Source of the DNA: Streptococcus pantholopis
GTDB lineage: Bacteria > Bacillota > Bacilli > Lactobacillales > Streptococcaceae
NCBI RefSeq assembly: GCF_001642085.1
Contig: NZ_CP014699.1
Span: forward strand, 1,116,001 to 1,180,000
DNA: 64,000 bases
Reading direction: 5' to 3'
Shown: in pieces, positions 55,301 to 64,000 of the stretch
Numbering within the stretch: the first letter of the stretch is position 1
Layout of the letters: each line of letters opens with the position of its first letter
Made by a program: the position numbers and the translations under genes
The notes under the pieces: model-generated
Database searches by the model: none
What the model saw: only the letters and a program-made list of their open reading frames with translations
What the model was told of the DNA's origin: nothing

Positions 55301-56268
55301 AAAGATGGAAAAAAATAGTTCTTATCGCGGGACTCTGTCTCTCATTTTCAGGAGCAATCTTACTGCAAATCGGTTATAAAGCCGGTGGCTTTCAGTCAAT
55401 GGTAGATAAGAACAAAGGAGACTTTATCCTGCAGGAAGAAAAACTGACTTCTTTTAACAATCTGGAGGCTGATTTAGACAGACTGGATATCAGCATCAAA
55501 GAGACTGACGCTAAGCAAGCCTACTTAAGCTATTACAATGTTAAAAATCAATCCCCTCTTAAACTGACTAACCGAAAGGGAAAGCTCCGTCTGACAGAAA
55601 ATAAAAAAGTCACCTCAGTTTATAAGAACAGGATTCATCTGTTATCAATCAGTGATCTTATTCTATGGTTACAGCAAAGCTTTGCAGATCAGCCAAATCC
55701 TTATCAAGCTGTCCTCTATCTGCCTAAGGGAAGTGAACTGACCAGCTGTTCTCTGTCAGTCAACAGCGGCGACCTCAAGCTGGCTAACTTAACAGTAGAT
55801 AACTGTAGTTTGGAAGTTAAAAATGGGGATCTTTCTATCTCAGGCAATTCCTTTAAAAAAAGCGAAGTTCTGGTCAGCAATGGTGATTTTAAAGCCGCTG
55901 ACTGTCAATTTCAAAATGGAACTTTCATTATTTCTAACGGAGACAGCAGGCTGAACTCCGTTACTATGAAAAACTGTTCACTCGAAAGCGGGAACGGAGA
56001 TGTTAAGATAAATGAAGCCATTGTATCAGACAGCAAACTGCATTTAAACGATGGAGACCTAAAGGCAGAAGAAATCAGCTTTAAAGGAATAAATGATATC
56101 AGCAACCAAAACGGTGACAGTAAATTTGAACTCTCTTCTTACAATGTCTTTGTAACAGCTCAGTCGCAAAATGGAGACTGTTCAGTCAGCAGCCAGGCAA
56201 CAGCTGATTACAAAAGTGATAACCGTCTGACCCTGTTTAGTGTTAACGGTGATTTAAAAGTAAGGTAG
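55297..56268 (+). CDS. DUF4097 membrane-anchored beta-solenoid protein
   Basis: Product of 323 residues. One N-terminal helix (KKIVLIAGLCLSFSGAILLQ), then a long region of regular short repeats, each turning on S/N-G-D (VNSGDLKLAN, VKNGDLSISG, VSNGDFKAAD, ISNGDSRLNS, SGNGDVKINE, LNDGDLKAEE, QNGDSKFEL, QNGDCSVSS). At least eight rungs of about 17-22 residues, typical of a DUF4097 right-handed solenoid outside the cell. Third gene of the PadR operon. Function unknown. Confidence 0.88.
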   Translation: MKRWKKIVLIAGLCLSFSGAILLQIGYKAGGFQSMVDKNKGDFILQEEKLTSFNNLEADLDRLDISIKETDAKQAYLSYYNVKNQSPLKLTNRKGKLRLTENKKVTSVYKNRIHLLSISDLILWLQQSFADQPNPYQAVLYLPKGSELTSCSLSVNSGDLKLANLTVDNCSLEVKNGDLSISGNSFKKSEVLVSNGDFKAADCQFQNGTFIISNGDSRLNSVTMKNCSLESGNGDVKINEAIVSDSKLHLNDGDLKAEEISFKGINDISNQNGDSKFELSSYNVFVTAQSQNGDCSVSSQATADYKSDNRLTLFSVNGDLKVR

Positions 56269-56275
56269 GTAAGAC

Positions 56276-57079
56276 ATGGCAGCAAAGAAACAAGCTTTTT
56301 TCAGCAGGCATATTATTTTCAGCACATTTTTAATTATCTTCGTCATGCTGGCAGCAGGTTTGTTAGCTGGATTTGTCTATTTATTGCCCACAATAAAGGA
56401 AAATGATAACTTATCCTCTGCCCTCTTTGCCTTGTTCTACTTAAATTTTGCTCTAATCTTTGCCAAACTTCTGGCTGAACGTTACTGTCGGCTAAGCCTT
56501 AAGGACTGCCGTATCTGCCTATCCCTTCCAAAAATCAGCTGGCAAATCGTTGGACTCCTTCTGCCATTAACAGTCTTGGGGGGCCTCCTGCTCATTGGAG
56601 GAAAACTATCTCTAAGCCATCAGCCTTGGGGCAGAATTATTATTGGCACCCTAGCTGCACCGGCAGTAGAAGAACTCTTTTTCCGAGGGCTCTTACTGAC
56701 TGTTTTTGAAATTAAATATTCCAAATTCATAGCTGTTCTAGTCCCTGCAATAATTTTTGCTCTCCTTCATCTGTTAAACGGTCCTTTAGATTTTTTGACA
56801 GTCTGTCAGCTTCTCCTTGCCGGACTTTCCTTTAGTGCACTTCTTTCTTACAGTGTTTATGAGACCAATTCAATTAGTGACAGTATCCTGATTCATGCCC
56901 TTTGGAATTTCTTCACCCTTCTTTTCACTTTCAATAATACTTCCTTCTGGTTTGGCGGTCAATACGGCATTGACATTTCTCCAATTGCTGTCCTTGCTTA
57001 TCTGTCAGCCCTTTTGATAATTTATCTGCTTAGAACGTCAAACAAAAGAAAGCTTAAATTCAGCCGTTCTAATACTTGA
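56276..57079 (+). CDS. CPBP intramembrane metalloprotease (CAAX/bacteriocin-processing family), first
   Basis: Product of 267 residues, seven or eight helices. Motif 1 APAVEELFFRGLLL (EExxxR) near 130, motif 2 with FALLHLLNG histidine, motif 3 HALWNFFTLLFTFNN. Family includes bacteriocin self-immunity proteins (PncO/SagE-like). It starts seven bases after the DUF4097 gene and belongs to the operon. Confidence 0.9.
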   Translation: MAAKKQAFFSRHIIFSTFLIIFVMLAAGLLAGFVYLLPTIKENDNLSSALFALFYLNFALIFAKLLAERYCRLSLKDCRICLSLPKISWQIVGLLLPLTVLGGLLLIGGKLSLSHQPWGRIIIGTLAAPAVEELFFRGLLLTVFEIKYSKFIAVLVPAIIFALLHLLNGPLDFLTVCQLLLAGLSFSALLSYSVYETNSISDSILIHALWNFFTLLFTFNNTSFWFGGQYGIDISPIAVLAYLSALLIIYLLRTSNKRKLKFSRSNT

Positions 57080-57111
57080 AAGATTTCTATCAATTTTCAG
57101 GAGGCTTTATT

Positions 57112-57945
57112 ATGATACAGACATCATTTCAAGACAGGCTGCTGACACCTTTCACCAGAGCTTGTCTAGTGACCCTCACAGCTTTACTGCCCATTTGTGC
57201 AGTCGCCCTGCCTCTTTTCCAAAACGATCTGCCCCCAATCCTTTATAACCTTTATGAGATCTTAGTTTGTTTAGCCTATATAGTTTATACCTGGTTTTTT
57301 ACACGAATTATTGATCGACGGCCTTGGTCAGTTTTAGAATTGAAGCTTGATAAAAATGCCTTAAAGGGGTTTTTGGCCGCTTTATTATTAACAATTGTAA
57401 TTGTCCTTTTAGGGAGCTGGCTGTCTATTGTCTTCTTCCACGACCGTTTTTCTGGTACAGTCCGCTTCGGCCTGCCTGAACTCTGGACTAGCTTTGCACT
57501 TTCCTTTTTATTGCAGGGCTTCCCGGAAGAAATGGTTTGGCGCGGTTATCTGGTTCAGACTTTGCAAAAAAAGCCAATGCCAACCTTATTCATATCAAGC
57601 GCCCTCTTTGCCTTAGATCATATTGTTCATATTATTCCTTTTTTTGGCGGCAATCCCTACGACAGTGAAGGCTATCTCACTATTTTTTATGCTTTTTGCC
57701 TTGGTATTTTATCCTGCTTAATGAAATACCTTTTTCGGACCACCTGGGCTGCCGTTGCTGTTCACGGCAGCATGCATATGACTTTACAACTCCTGACAGC
57801 AGTTATCCCAGGCTTCTATGAAACAAAAACCATGATGCTTGTCACTCCCTGCTTAATGCTGCTGACAGCTGCTTGGCTGCTTTATCACTATCGAGACAGA
57901 CTAAAATCTTGGGAAAGTATTGAGTCAGCTTCATTTTTTAGATAA
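57112..57945 (+). CDS. CPBP intramembrane metalloprotease, second
   Basis: Product of 277 residues from the ATG at 57112 (TCAGGAGG); the frame opens at 57076. Motif 1 GFPEEMVWRGYLVQTL, motif 2 FALDHIVHIIPFFGG with histidines, motif 3 AVHGSMHMTLQ. Shares motifs with the preceding gene but little else, so an old duplicate or a separate acquisition. Last gene of the PadR operon. Confidence 0.9.
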   Translation: MIQTSFQDRLLTPFTRACLVTLTALLPICAVALPLFQNDLPPILYNLYEILVCLAYIVYTWFFTRIIDRRPWSVLELKLDKNALKGFLAALLLTIVIVLLGSWLSIVFFHDRFSGTVRFGLPELWTSFALSFLLQGFPEEMVWRGYLVQTLQKKPMPTLFISSALFALDHIVHIIPFFGGNPYDSEGYLTIFYAFCLGILSCLMKYLFRTTWAAVAVHGSMHMTLQLLTAVIPGFYETKTMMLVTPCLMLLTAAWLLYHYRDRLKSWESIESASFFR

Positions 57946-57949
57946 AAGA

Positions 57950-57977
57950 AAAAAGAGGCTTTATCCTGCCTCTTTTT
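57950..57977. terminator. Bidirectional terminator
   Basis: AAAAAGAGGC, eight bases, GCCTCTTTTT. Ends the PadR operon and the convergent DUF6287 gene. Confidence 0.85.
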
Positions 57978-57982
57978 AGTGT

Positions 57983-58567
57983 TTATTGTCTGTACAAAAT
58001 GTTATCTGCGTAATCCTCTCCTCCGACAAGATCACTAGTAATATAAAGACGGTCTTTATCATGGTCAGAGGTATCCGTATAGCCTTCAGCAAAATAATCT
58101 TCCGGCAGTTCAGATCCAGCCTTAATAAAGTAAAGATCATATACCAGACTGCCGTCTGCTGATGTCAGAGTCGCCAAATAGGTATTATCATCCAACTGCT
58201 GGTAAGGGGTGATGGTGAAATCAATCGTTCCCTGAATGTCACTGCTTTCCAGCCCTTCAGCATTAAAAGTTAAACTGTTGCCATTACTGCTGAGCCAAAC
58301 ACCCGCAGCACTGTTATAATCTTCGTTAGCCAGAGCAGCTATATCTAAAGCTTGATCCGTCTGAGATGTTTCTGTATTCTCACTTGTATCTGATGAACTC
58401 ATCAGAGTCTGTGCTGTTGAACTGGATGTTGTCGTACTGCTTTCTCTATTATTAATATAGGACGAAACAGCAAAAATAATCAGTCCTAAAGCCAGTAAAA
58501 CCACACCTAAAATGAGGAAAATCCTCAAGGTGTTGCTATTATCTGCTTTTTTACGATGACGTGCCAT
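57983..58567 (-). CDS. DUF6287-type membrane-anchored protein
   Basis: Product of 194 residues. Basic N-terminus (ARHRKKAD), one helix FLILGVVLLALGLIIFAV, a Ser/Thr-rich linker (ESSTTTSSSTAQTLMSSSD), then an extracellular beta domain from about 85: ALANEDYNSAAGVWLSSNG, FTITPYQQLDDNTYLATLT, YDLYFIKAGSELP. Matches streptococcal DUF6287 proteins, function unknown. AGGAGA site. Single gene. Confidence 0.78.
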   Translation of the reverse strand: MARHRKKADNSNTLRIFLILGVVLLALGLIIFAVSSYINNRESSTTTSSSTAQTLMSSSDTSENTETSQTDQALDIAALANEDYNSAAGVWLSSNGNSLTFNAEGLESSDIQGTIDFTITPYQQLDDNTYLATLTSADGSLVYDLYFIKAGSELPEDYFAEGYTDTSDHDKDRLYITSDLVGGEDYADNILYRQ

Positions 58568-58842
58568 AATGTCAATTCTCCTAAATTCTTATTTCTTTCT
58601 ATTGTACACAATTATCGACAATAAGAACAGTCTTTTAGCATAAAAGAAAAGAAATCTTAAAGAAATTTAAAAATTTCACGGTCCAGATAGGTCAGATATA
58701 ACTGATTACAAACGACTATCCTGCTTTTATAATCCTAAAAAGCAAACAGCCTCGATTACTTTTGAAACCTCATTCCTTTATCAGCATCTCCTTAAGAGCA
58801 GAGGAAACAAAACGGATGGTTTTATTTCATTGCTTTATCTCT

Positions 58843-59733
58843 CTACTCAGTCTCTTTAATAAAATTTACGATATTTTCAGCTGCTTCTTCCTGTGCTGAA
58901 TTCGAAAATCCATGCCCTTCTCCTTTTAATTTTGTTAAAACAGCATGGGGAAACACTTCACTTGCCCTTTCTGCATAAAATATAGGGACTAAATCATCGT
59001 CAGTTCCGTGAAAGATGCGAACGTCTCCATCATACTGACTTATTTTGTCATAGATATTATAGTCCCAAATATCAGTAAAATAACGGCTTCCAACCGTCAA
59101 GCCCATTAAGTTGTAAGTTTCAGGAATGGCTTCGGCAGACTCAAAACGGTTATGAGCATCATCAAAAAGGGAAAATGCTGGGTAGAGCAGAATTAAGCCC
59201 TTAACCGCTTCCGGATTTTCTGCTGCCACAATACTGGAAACGACAGCTCCTTGGCTGCCACCTAAAAGGTAAAGATTATCTTTATCGAAGAACTCTTGAT
59301 TCTCAAGAGCCACAAGAGCATCTTTAAGATTCTGTACTTCTGTCAAAACGGACATATCGGTCATCTCACCCTCACTTTTGCCAGAATCATAGCCTGATCC
59401 ACCAGCAAAATCAAAAGCATAAACTGCAAAACCGCTTGTGGCTAAATTCTCTTGCATGATCAACTCTTGTTCATAATTGCCCCCAAAACCATGACAAACG
59501 ATGATAGTCGGTACAGGCATATCTGTTTGAGGAATGAGTGCACGTCCATAGATGGCATTATCATTGCTCACAAAAGAAATTGTTTTGTTGGTAAATTGAT
59601 AGCCTTCTCTTGCCGTTTCATCGGTTTGATTTGTCGCATCTTTAGGAGACTGATTATTATTGATTATCCAAAAAACGGCTAACAAAAAAATCCCTGCAAT
59701 CAACGCAGTAATGAAAATACTCTTTCTTGTCAT
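58843..59733 (-). CDS. Membrane-anchored alpha/beta hydrolase
   Basis: Product of 296 residues. N-terminal helix IFITALIAGIFLLAVFWII (uncleaved anchor or signal). HGFGGNYEQ oxyanion loop, nucleophile Ser in LLGGSQGAV, Asp in FHGTDDDLVP, His in KGEGHGFSN. Extracellular esterase or peptidase of the S9/BAAT-like group; substrate unknown. GAAAGG site. Single gene. Confidence 0.85.
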   Translation of the reverse strand: MTRKSIFITALIAGIFLLAVFWIINNNQSPKDATNQTDETAREGYQFTNKTISFVSNDNAIYGRALIPQTDMPVPTIIVCHGFGGNYEQELIMQENLATSGFAVYAFDFAGGSGYDSGKSEGEMTDMSVLTEVQNLKDALVALENQEFFDKDNLYLLGGSQGAVVSSIVAAENPEAVKGLILLYPAFSLFDDAHNRFESAEAIPETYNLMGLTVGSRYFTDIWDYNIYDKISQYDGDVRIFHGTDDDLVPIFYAERASEVFPHAVLTKLKGEGHGFSNSAQEEAAENIVNFIKETE

Positions 59734-59861
59734 TTTTCGGGCCTTTCTATCAAAGTACTTTTACTACCATTCGGATTTTGTTGTCCCGTCTCCTCACAGC
59801 TGATTAAGGGCGCTGTTCCCCAATCAGCCACTGCACCAAACGCATAGATCTAAAAAGTGAA

Positions 59862-59892
59862 AGGAGGCAGGACTTTGTTTCCCTGCCTCTTT
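59862..59892 (-). terminator. Terminator of the following hydrolase gene
   Basis: AAAGAGGCAGGG, loop of eight, CCTGCCTCCTTT on the minus strand. Confidence 0.75.
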
Positions 59893-59897
59893 AAACA

Positions 59898-60872
59898 CTA
59901 GATATTCTTCTTAATAAAAGCTTCAATTTCTGTAAATGGAATTTTATCCTTCTGGTCATATAAATCACAGTGGTTAGCCCCTGGGACCGTAATCATCTGT
60001 TTATTCTTACCTTTTAACTTAGCAAAGGCGTCTTTTCCCATATAATAAGAATGAGCAGCATCGCCGTGAACCAGCAGCACCGCATTACGGATTTCATCTG
60101 TATAATAAAGGAAGCGTGTATTAGTAAGGCTAGTATTGGACTGCACTGCCCAACCGTTGTTGGAGTTCAGACTGCGGCTGTGATAGCCGCGCGGCTGCTT
60201 GTAATAAGCATAATAATCTTTGACAAACTGCGGTGCATCTTCTGGTAAAGGATCAACGACTCCGCCGGCCAGTTTGTAAGTTCCGGTTTTATAGTCTTCA
60301 ATTCGCTGAGCGCTGAGCGCTAACCGTTGCTCATAGCGAGCTGCTTCATTATCAGCCACATCATTATAACCATTGCCGGCAACACGGGACAAATCATACA
60401 TTGTCGAAACAACGGTTACCTTGATACGCGGATCAATAGCTGCTGCATTTAAGGCAATGCCGCCCCAGCCGCAGACTCCGATAATCCCAATTTTTTCGGA
60501 ATCTGTCTCATCCAGTGTTGACAGGAAATCAACAGCAGCTTGAAAATCTTCCGTGTTAATGTCCGGTGACTGCATATAACGAGGAGAACCGCCTGATTCT
60601 CCAGTATAAGAAGGATCAAAAGCAATCGTGAGGTAGCCGCGTTCTGCCATTTCCTGGGCATACAGACCGGACGACTGTTCTTTTACAGCACCAAAAGGTC
60701 CTGCTGCTGCTAAAGCCGGCAATTTCCCCTGAACATTTTTGGGCTTATACATGTCAGCAGCCAAGGTAATGCCGAAGTGATTATGGAAGGTCACCTTTTG
60801 ATGGTCGACTTTATCGCTTTTTGGAAAAACTTTATCCCATTCTTGAATTAACTGTAAATGCTCTTCTGTCAT
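59898..60872 (-). CDS. Dienelactone-hydrolase-like alpha/beta hydrolase, cysteine nucleophile
   Basis: Product of 324 residues. Nucleophile elbow GVCGWGGIALN has Cys, not Ser, as in dienelactone hydrolases and YcjY-like enzymes. Asp in LLVHGDAAHSYYMG, His in VPGANHCDLYD. No signal. Start at 60872 behind GAGGGAA; the frame opens 20 codons earlier. Divergent from a LysR gene 327 bases away. Substrate unknown. Confidence 0.87.
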   Translation of the reverse strand: MTEEHLQLIQEWDKVFPKSDKVDHQKVTFHNHFGITLAADMYKPKNVQGKLPALAAAGPFGAVKEQSSGLYAQEMAERGYLTIAFDPSYTGESGGSPRYMQSPDINTEDFQAAVDFLSTLDETDSEKIGIIGVCGWGGIALNAAAIDPRIKVTVVSTMYDLSRVAGNGYNDVADNEAARYEQRLALSAQRIEDYKTGTYKLAGGVVDPLPEDAPQFVKDYYAYYKQPRGYHSRSLNSNNGWAVQSNTSLTNTRFLYYTDEIRNAVLLVHGDAAHSYYMGKDAFAKLKGKNKQMITVPGANHCDLYDQKDKIPFTEIEAFIKKNI

Positions 60873-61199
60873 GATGGATTCCCTCTTTCTTTTATTTATT
60901 TTTATTATAGACCATCCTAGAGATATAGACAAATACTTATTTTATATAGACATTATGCTTAAAAAGCATTTTCCTGCACTTCTTAAAAACAGGCCATTTC
61001 TCCTTCTGACTCTAATCCAGCCATTACGGCCTATTAGCTTTTATCAGGCTGACCTGATTTTTCTTTTACAAGTTTTTTTTATTTTGATATGATGTGTGTG
61101 AAAGAAGCTTAGCCCTGCTTTTTTGTGCCTCAAGAGGAATTCTGACCTTTGCGGCATTAATTTTCAACTTTTCATTGGTCAAGTGACAAAGGATGCATT
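60873..61199. promoter_or_regulatory. Divergent gap between hydrolase and LysR gene
   Basis: 327 bases. AT-rich promoter-like stretches (TTATTTTATATAGACATTATG near 60940, cited as TTTTATATAGACATTATG), no gene. LysR sites cannot be fixed by eye. Confidence 0.35.
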
Positions 61200-62117
61200 A
61201 TGAATTTTGAACAACTTCTCTACGCCGAGATACTTTCTCATTACCAGTCACTGCAAAAAGCCGCTGAAGTCCTTCATATTAGTAAATCCGGTCTGAGTCT
61301 GGCTATTTCTCAGTTAGAAGACGAGCTCGGAATCAAACTTTTTGAACGAACGTCTTTAGGGACATCTCTGACACCAGAAGGCCAAAAATTACTGTCCTCT
61401 GTCTCAGATATCCTGCGTGCCAAAAATGCTCTTGAAAATCAGGCGCATTTTATGGCCAGCCCAGACCATTTTCAAAAAATAACAATCCATTATATGAATG
61501 TGATGCTGCGCCCTTTTTGGGAAGGTTTTTTACAGCATTATGAAAGAGACTATCAGTATACGACTTTTGATATCAGCTGCCATGAACTGCCTTCTATCAT
61601 TAGACGGCTGCATCATCATGAAATCGATGCTGGTTTCATTGCAACAAATCATATGAACCAAAATGAGCTGCAGGGACTGGAATTTCGCCCAGTTTGCCAT
61701 ACCAAACTGGTGATGCTTTGTTCTCCGAAAAACCCTCTTTTAAATAAACAGGACCCCATTACTATTGAGGATATCAAAAAGCAGCGGTTCAGTCTTTTCA
61801 ATGACAGTCTGCATGACACACTGTACGATAATTTACAGAATATCTGCGGACCTCTCCCTTTGGTTCTGCGGACAGACGACGCTTGGGCTATGAGCCAAGC
61901 CATTCTCCAGTTAAATACCGTCTGCTTTGGGCGAATCGCCCAAGAACAGCTGTCAACTAATGAAAATATTAAGGATCTTGGTCATATTGATATTGGCCAC
62001 CTGATTGATGATCAGTTTTCTCTTGGCTGGCTGATCAATCCCAATAAGAAGCTTTCATCACAGACTGAACAGCTGATGGATACCATTACAGATATCATAA
62101 AAAGAGAGGCCTCATAG
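61200..62117 (+). CDS. LysR-family regulator
   Basis: Product of 305 residues. HTH SLQKAAEVLHISKSGLSLAI at about 17-36, then LEDELGIKLFERTSLGTSL. The effector domain has HEIDAGFIATNHMN. AAAGGAT site. Divergent from the cysteine hydrolase and convergent with the flavin oxidoreductase; it may control the hydrolase, the oxidoreductase, or both. Confidence 0.92.
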   Translation: MNFEQLLYAEILSHYQSLQKAAEVLHISKSGLSLAISQLEDELGIKLFERTSLGTSLTPEGQKLLSSVSDILRAKNALENQAHFMASPDHFQKITIHYMNVMLRPFWEGFLQHYERDYQYTTFDISCHELPSIIRRLHHHEIDAGFIATNHMNQNELQGLEFRPVCHTKLVMLCSPKNPLLNKQDPITIEDIKKQRFSLFNDSLHDTLYDNLQNICGPLPLVLRTDDAWAMSQAILQLNTVCFGRIAQEQLSTNENIKDLGHIDIGHLIDDQFSLGWLINPNKKLSSQTEQLMDTITDIIKREAS

Positions 62118-62129
62118 CCCCTCTTTTTA
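62099..62129. terminator. Terminator overlapping the LysR stop
   Basis: AAAAAGAGAGG pairs with CCCTCTTTTT across CCTCATAG. The stem includes the last codons. Confidence 0.75.
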
Positions 62130-62205
62130 TGATATTTTAAAATTTCAGCTGTCTCAGCCTGCTGGTGAGATCTGATTGGACTTGACTAGCTGATAATCAT
62201 CTGGT

Positions 62206-63390
62206 TTACTGTGTGCCATCGTGCGTCACAACATCGTCAAGCTTTTCATCGACTAATGTTTGGAGATAGTCCATACCTGGCATAGCAAAGTATTCTGCAT
62301 TAGCTAAGAGGGCCATCAAGCCCGGTGTAAGCTTGGCTACTGCTACGGATTCTTCATTGAAGGATAGGCTGATTTGATCTTCAAGTCCTTTTTCTAACTT
62401 GTAAGCGATTTGCGGATCAATCAAAGTTGGACGTCCGAGGCTGACAATATCAACATAGTTCAGAGCATCCTGCATTTTTTCGACCGTATGAATACCGCCT
62501 GCAATCATCAGTAAGGCTGGGGCCTGCACTGCATCACCCAATAGCTGGGCATAGTTCTTATCAGAGTCAGACGGTGTTTTCGTGTAATCATTAGTTGAGA
62601 GGTGAATGTAGTCAAACTCAAATTGTTCTGTCAAAGCTCTTACCAGCTCTTTAGATTCGTGCCAAGTATAACCGATATTTTCACCATGAATTTCTTCAGG
62701 GCTGATACGATAACCGACGATAAAGTCTTTTAGAGCAAATTCATTAACAACTTTAAAAACCTCACGCGCCACTTCGAGTGCAAAATTCATCCGCTTTTCT
62801 AAGCTGCCGCCCCAGAAATCGGTGCGCTTATTTGAGAAAGCAGAAAAGAATTCTTGGTGAAGATAGTGATTGGCACCGTGAATTTCAACACCGTCAAAAC
62901 CGCAGTCGATCGCCCGTTTAGCAGCAGCTCCGAAGTCTTTGACAATTCCCCATACCTCATCCTCAGTCAGTTCATAAAGTGGATAATCAATCCAAGGGAA
63001 ATCAAGCTTAGATGGGACTTCGACTCGCCCTCCGAGTTCATGGCGGTAAGCCGCTTCACGACCCGAATGAACCAACTGAAGCAAGGCTTTATTGTCGTCT
63101 TTTTTCAAGACTGCTGCTACTTTTGCCAAGCCCGGCTTAAAATCATCATTGTAAACAGCCAATTGTTCCCGATCAGGCGCCCAAGAGCGCGATGGACCGC
63201 CATTGGGACTGACACTGGTATACTCAACAATGACCATACCAGCAGATTGAGAGCGTGCTGCATAGTAATCAATCGTATCCTGAGTCACTTTTTCATCTAA
63301 ACCGCTGTTGGTCAGCATAGGCGACTGAGCGGTGCGCGTTTTAATCTTCGCACCATGTCGAAAAATGACACTGTCTGTTAATTGCTTCAT
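62206..63390 (-). CDS. Old Yellow Enzyme-type NADH:flavin oxidoreductase
   Basis: Product of 394 residues, complete. N-terminal TRTAQSPMLTNSG (FMN contact), YYAARSQSAGMVIVEYTSVS, LLQLVHSGREA, CGFDGVEIHGANHYLHQEFF (HGAN active site), SNKRTDFWGGSLEKRMNF and the C-terminal IVSLGRPTLIDPQ. Reduces activated double bonds of enones, or nitroesters. GGAGGCG site. Intact counterpart of the frameshifted gene at 29561, which it resembles only moderately. Confidence 0.9.
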   Translation of the reverse strand: MKQLTDSVIFRHGAKIKTRTAQSPMLTNSGLDEKVTQDTIDYYAARSQSAGMVIVEYTSVSPNGGPSRSWAPDREQLAVYNDDFKPGLAKVAAVLKKDDNKALLQLVHSGREAAYRHELGGRVEVPSKLDFPWIDYPLYELTEDEVWGIVKDFGAAAKRAIDCGFDGVEIHGANHYLHQEFFSAFSNKRTDFWGGSLEKRMNFALEVAREVFKVVNEFALKDFIVGYRISPEEIHGENIGYTWHESKELVRALTEQFEFDYIHLSTNDYTKTPSDSDKNYAQLLGDAVQAPALLMIAGGIHTVEKMQDALNYVDIVSLGRPTLIDPQIAYKLEKGLEDQISLSFNEESVAVAKLTPGLMALLANAEYFAMPGMDYLQTLVDEKLDDVVTHDGTQ

Positions 63391-63540
63391 GTGGAAACGC
63401 CTCCATATATTTGATATATTAAGTGTATCATTTCACAATCTTCTTGGGAATTTCGAAAAAGTTGATAGACTGTTCAGGTTAGCTTAACAGATGCAGTTTT
63501 CTCTCATAAGTCACTATTGTCTCTCAGAATATTGATTGCT

Positions 63541-63981
63541 TTATTTTTGTAACAGTTCACAATGTAGTTTGCAGTCGTTTAAAAACTTTCTAATAACTTT
63601 TGGTTCATCTTTAAAATATAGATTAATATCTGAACGTCTGGTCGAACTTTGACATTCTAAGCGTGCCCCAGAATGCTCATTATGAATAATCAGTTTTTCA
63701 TACTCTGCCAGCTTCCCATTACGGACACCAAATGTTATCACACGATCTCTGCTCAGTCCTTCTTTTCGCCAAGCCTGTAAAATTAAAAGGAAACCAATCA
63801 ACAAATTCGTACCCAAATTTGGGGCTTTTGGAGCTCGTATCAAAACAAAAAATACCCCTGCTAGCAGTAATAGACTGCTTTTAAAAATTGAGCGTTTACT
63901 CTTTATAAAAATTTTTTTCATTTGTGTCTGGTAATAAATTGTATAACCCAGTAAAAGCAGAGCTATAAATAAGAACTCCAT
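63541..63981 (-). CDS. Small membrane protein of unknown family
   Basis: Product of 146 residues. Three helices in the first 75 residues (EFLFIALLLLGYTIYYQ; KSSLLLLAGVFFVLI; NLLIGFLLILQAW), then a soluble part (DRVITFGVRNGKLAEYEKLI; FKDEPKVIRKFLNDCKLHCE). Ribosome site GGAGGAAGTGAG. Looks like a PH-like or DUF-type membrane protein; not identified. Complete within the window. Confidence 0.7.
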   Translation of the reverse strand: MEFLFIALLLLGYTIYYQTQMKKIFIKSKRSIFKSSLLLLAGVFFVLIRAPKAPNLGTNLLIGFLLILQAWRKEGLSRDRVITFGVRNGKLAEYEKLIIHNEHSGARLECQSSTRRSDINLYFKDEPKVIRKFLNDCKLHCELLQK

Positions 63982-64000
63982 CTCACTTCCTCCTTAGAGC

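Overview
This window reads as a low-GC Firmicute chromosome, almost certainly a Streptococcus. Support: the cpsY-cpsA divergence with a cpsA-cpsC-cpsD-cpsE head of a Wzy-type polysaccharide locus, a YSIRK-like signal on an LPXTG wall-anchored protein, PepV, DUF4649 and DUF6287 proteins, GGAGG ribosome sites and typical streptococcal housekeeping proteins. I cannot fix the species. I found no rRNA, tRNA or CRISPR array.

Layout. 1-7.0 kb: start of a capsule/exopolysaccharide cluster on the minus strand (cpsA, cpsC, cpsD, cpsE, a Wzx-type flippase cut by the window edge) with no cpsB where one is expected, and the divergent LysR gene cpsY. 7.06-7.75 kb: an internally deleted ISL3-family element with a perfect 8-bp target duplication, inserted in the T-tract of the cpsY terminator. 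7.86-11.7 kb: nucleoside/pentose salvage genes rpiA-deoB-punA-deoD. 12.2-17.4 kb: mnmE, a vWA-domain LPXTG protein, pepV, a nitroreductase. 17.6-21.4 kb: the most striking locus. A lipase with its helical targeting-like region at the C-terminus (TslA-like, reverse LXG architecture), two small helical partner genes, and an array of three related membrane-anchored immunity-type genes, two of them followed by toxin heads truncated at the same codon. 21.6-30.7 kb: uvrC, succinate-semialdehyde dehydrogenase with a cre site, twin NmrA-like reductases, metallo-hydrolase, DsbA/FrnE-like protein with a TetR regulator and twin operators, an HxlR regulator and a frameshifted Old Yellow Enzyme gene. 31-36 kb: AraC regulator divergent from a secreted GH106-like alpha-L-rhamnosidase. 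36-40 kb: thiol-redox module (ArsR-rhodanese regulator, WCPPC thioredoxin, thioredoxin reductase, DsbA-like protein, a 45-residue CGLEGC peptide) and nth. 40-49 kb: DUF1349 and DUF4649 proteins, 6-phospho-beta-glucosidase, three aldo/keto reductases, LysR regulator, CMD-family and cupin proteins. 49-64 kb: hydrolases, a PadR-HAAS-DUF4097-CPBP-CPBP envelope-type operon, DUF6287 protein, LysR regulator, a second Old Yellow Enzyme and a membrane protein.

A second theme is a family of dispersed, strongly hairpin-forming intergenic repeats. At five loci (9.4, 11.7, 32.9, 48.6 and 53.0 kb) one arm ends a few bases before the Shine-Dalgarno site of the downstream gene, always in the same orientation to that gene. 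The arm sequences differ between copies in a compensatory way, so pairing is kept. This suggests a structured RNA leader or a MITE-like family with a fixed insertion preference.

Many genes of 25-30, 36-49 and 58-63 kb encode redox or detoxification enzymes beside their own one-component regulators, so the window looks like a series of small stress-response regulons inserted between housekeeping genes.
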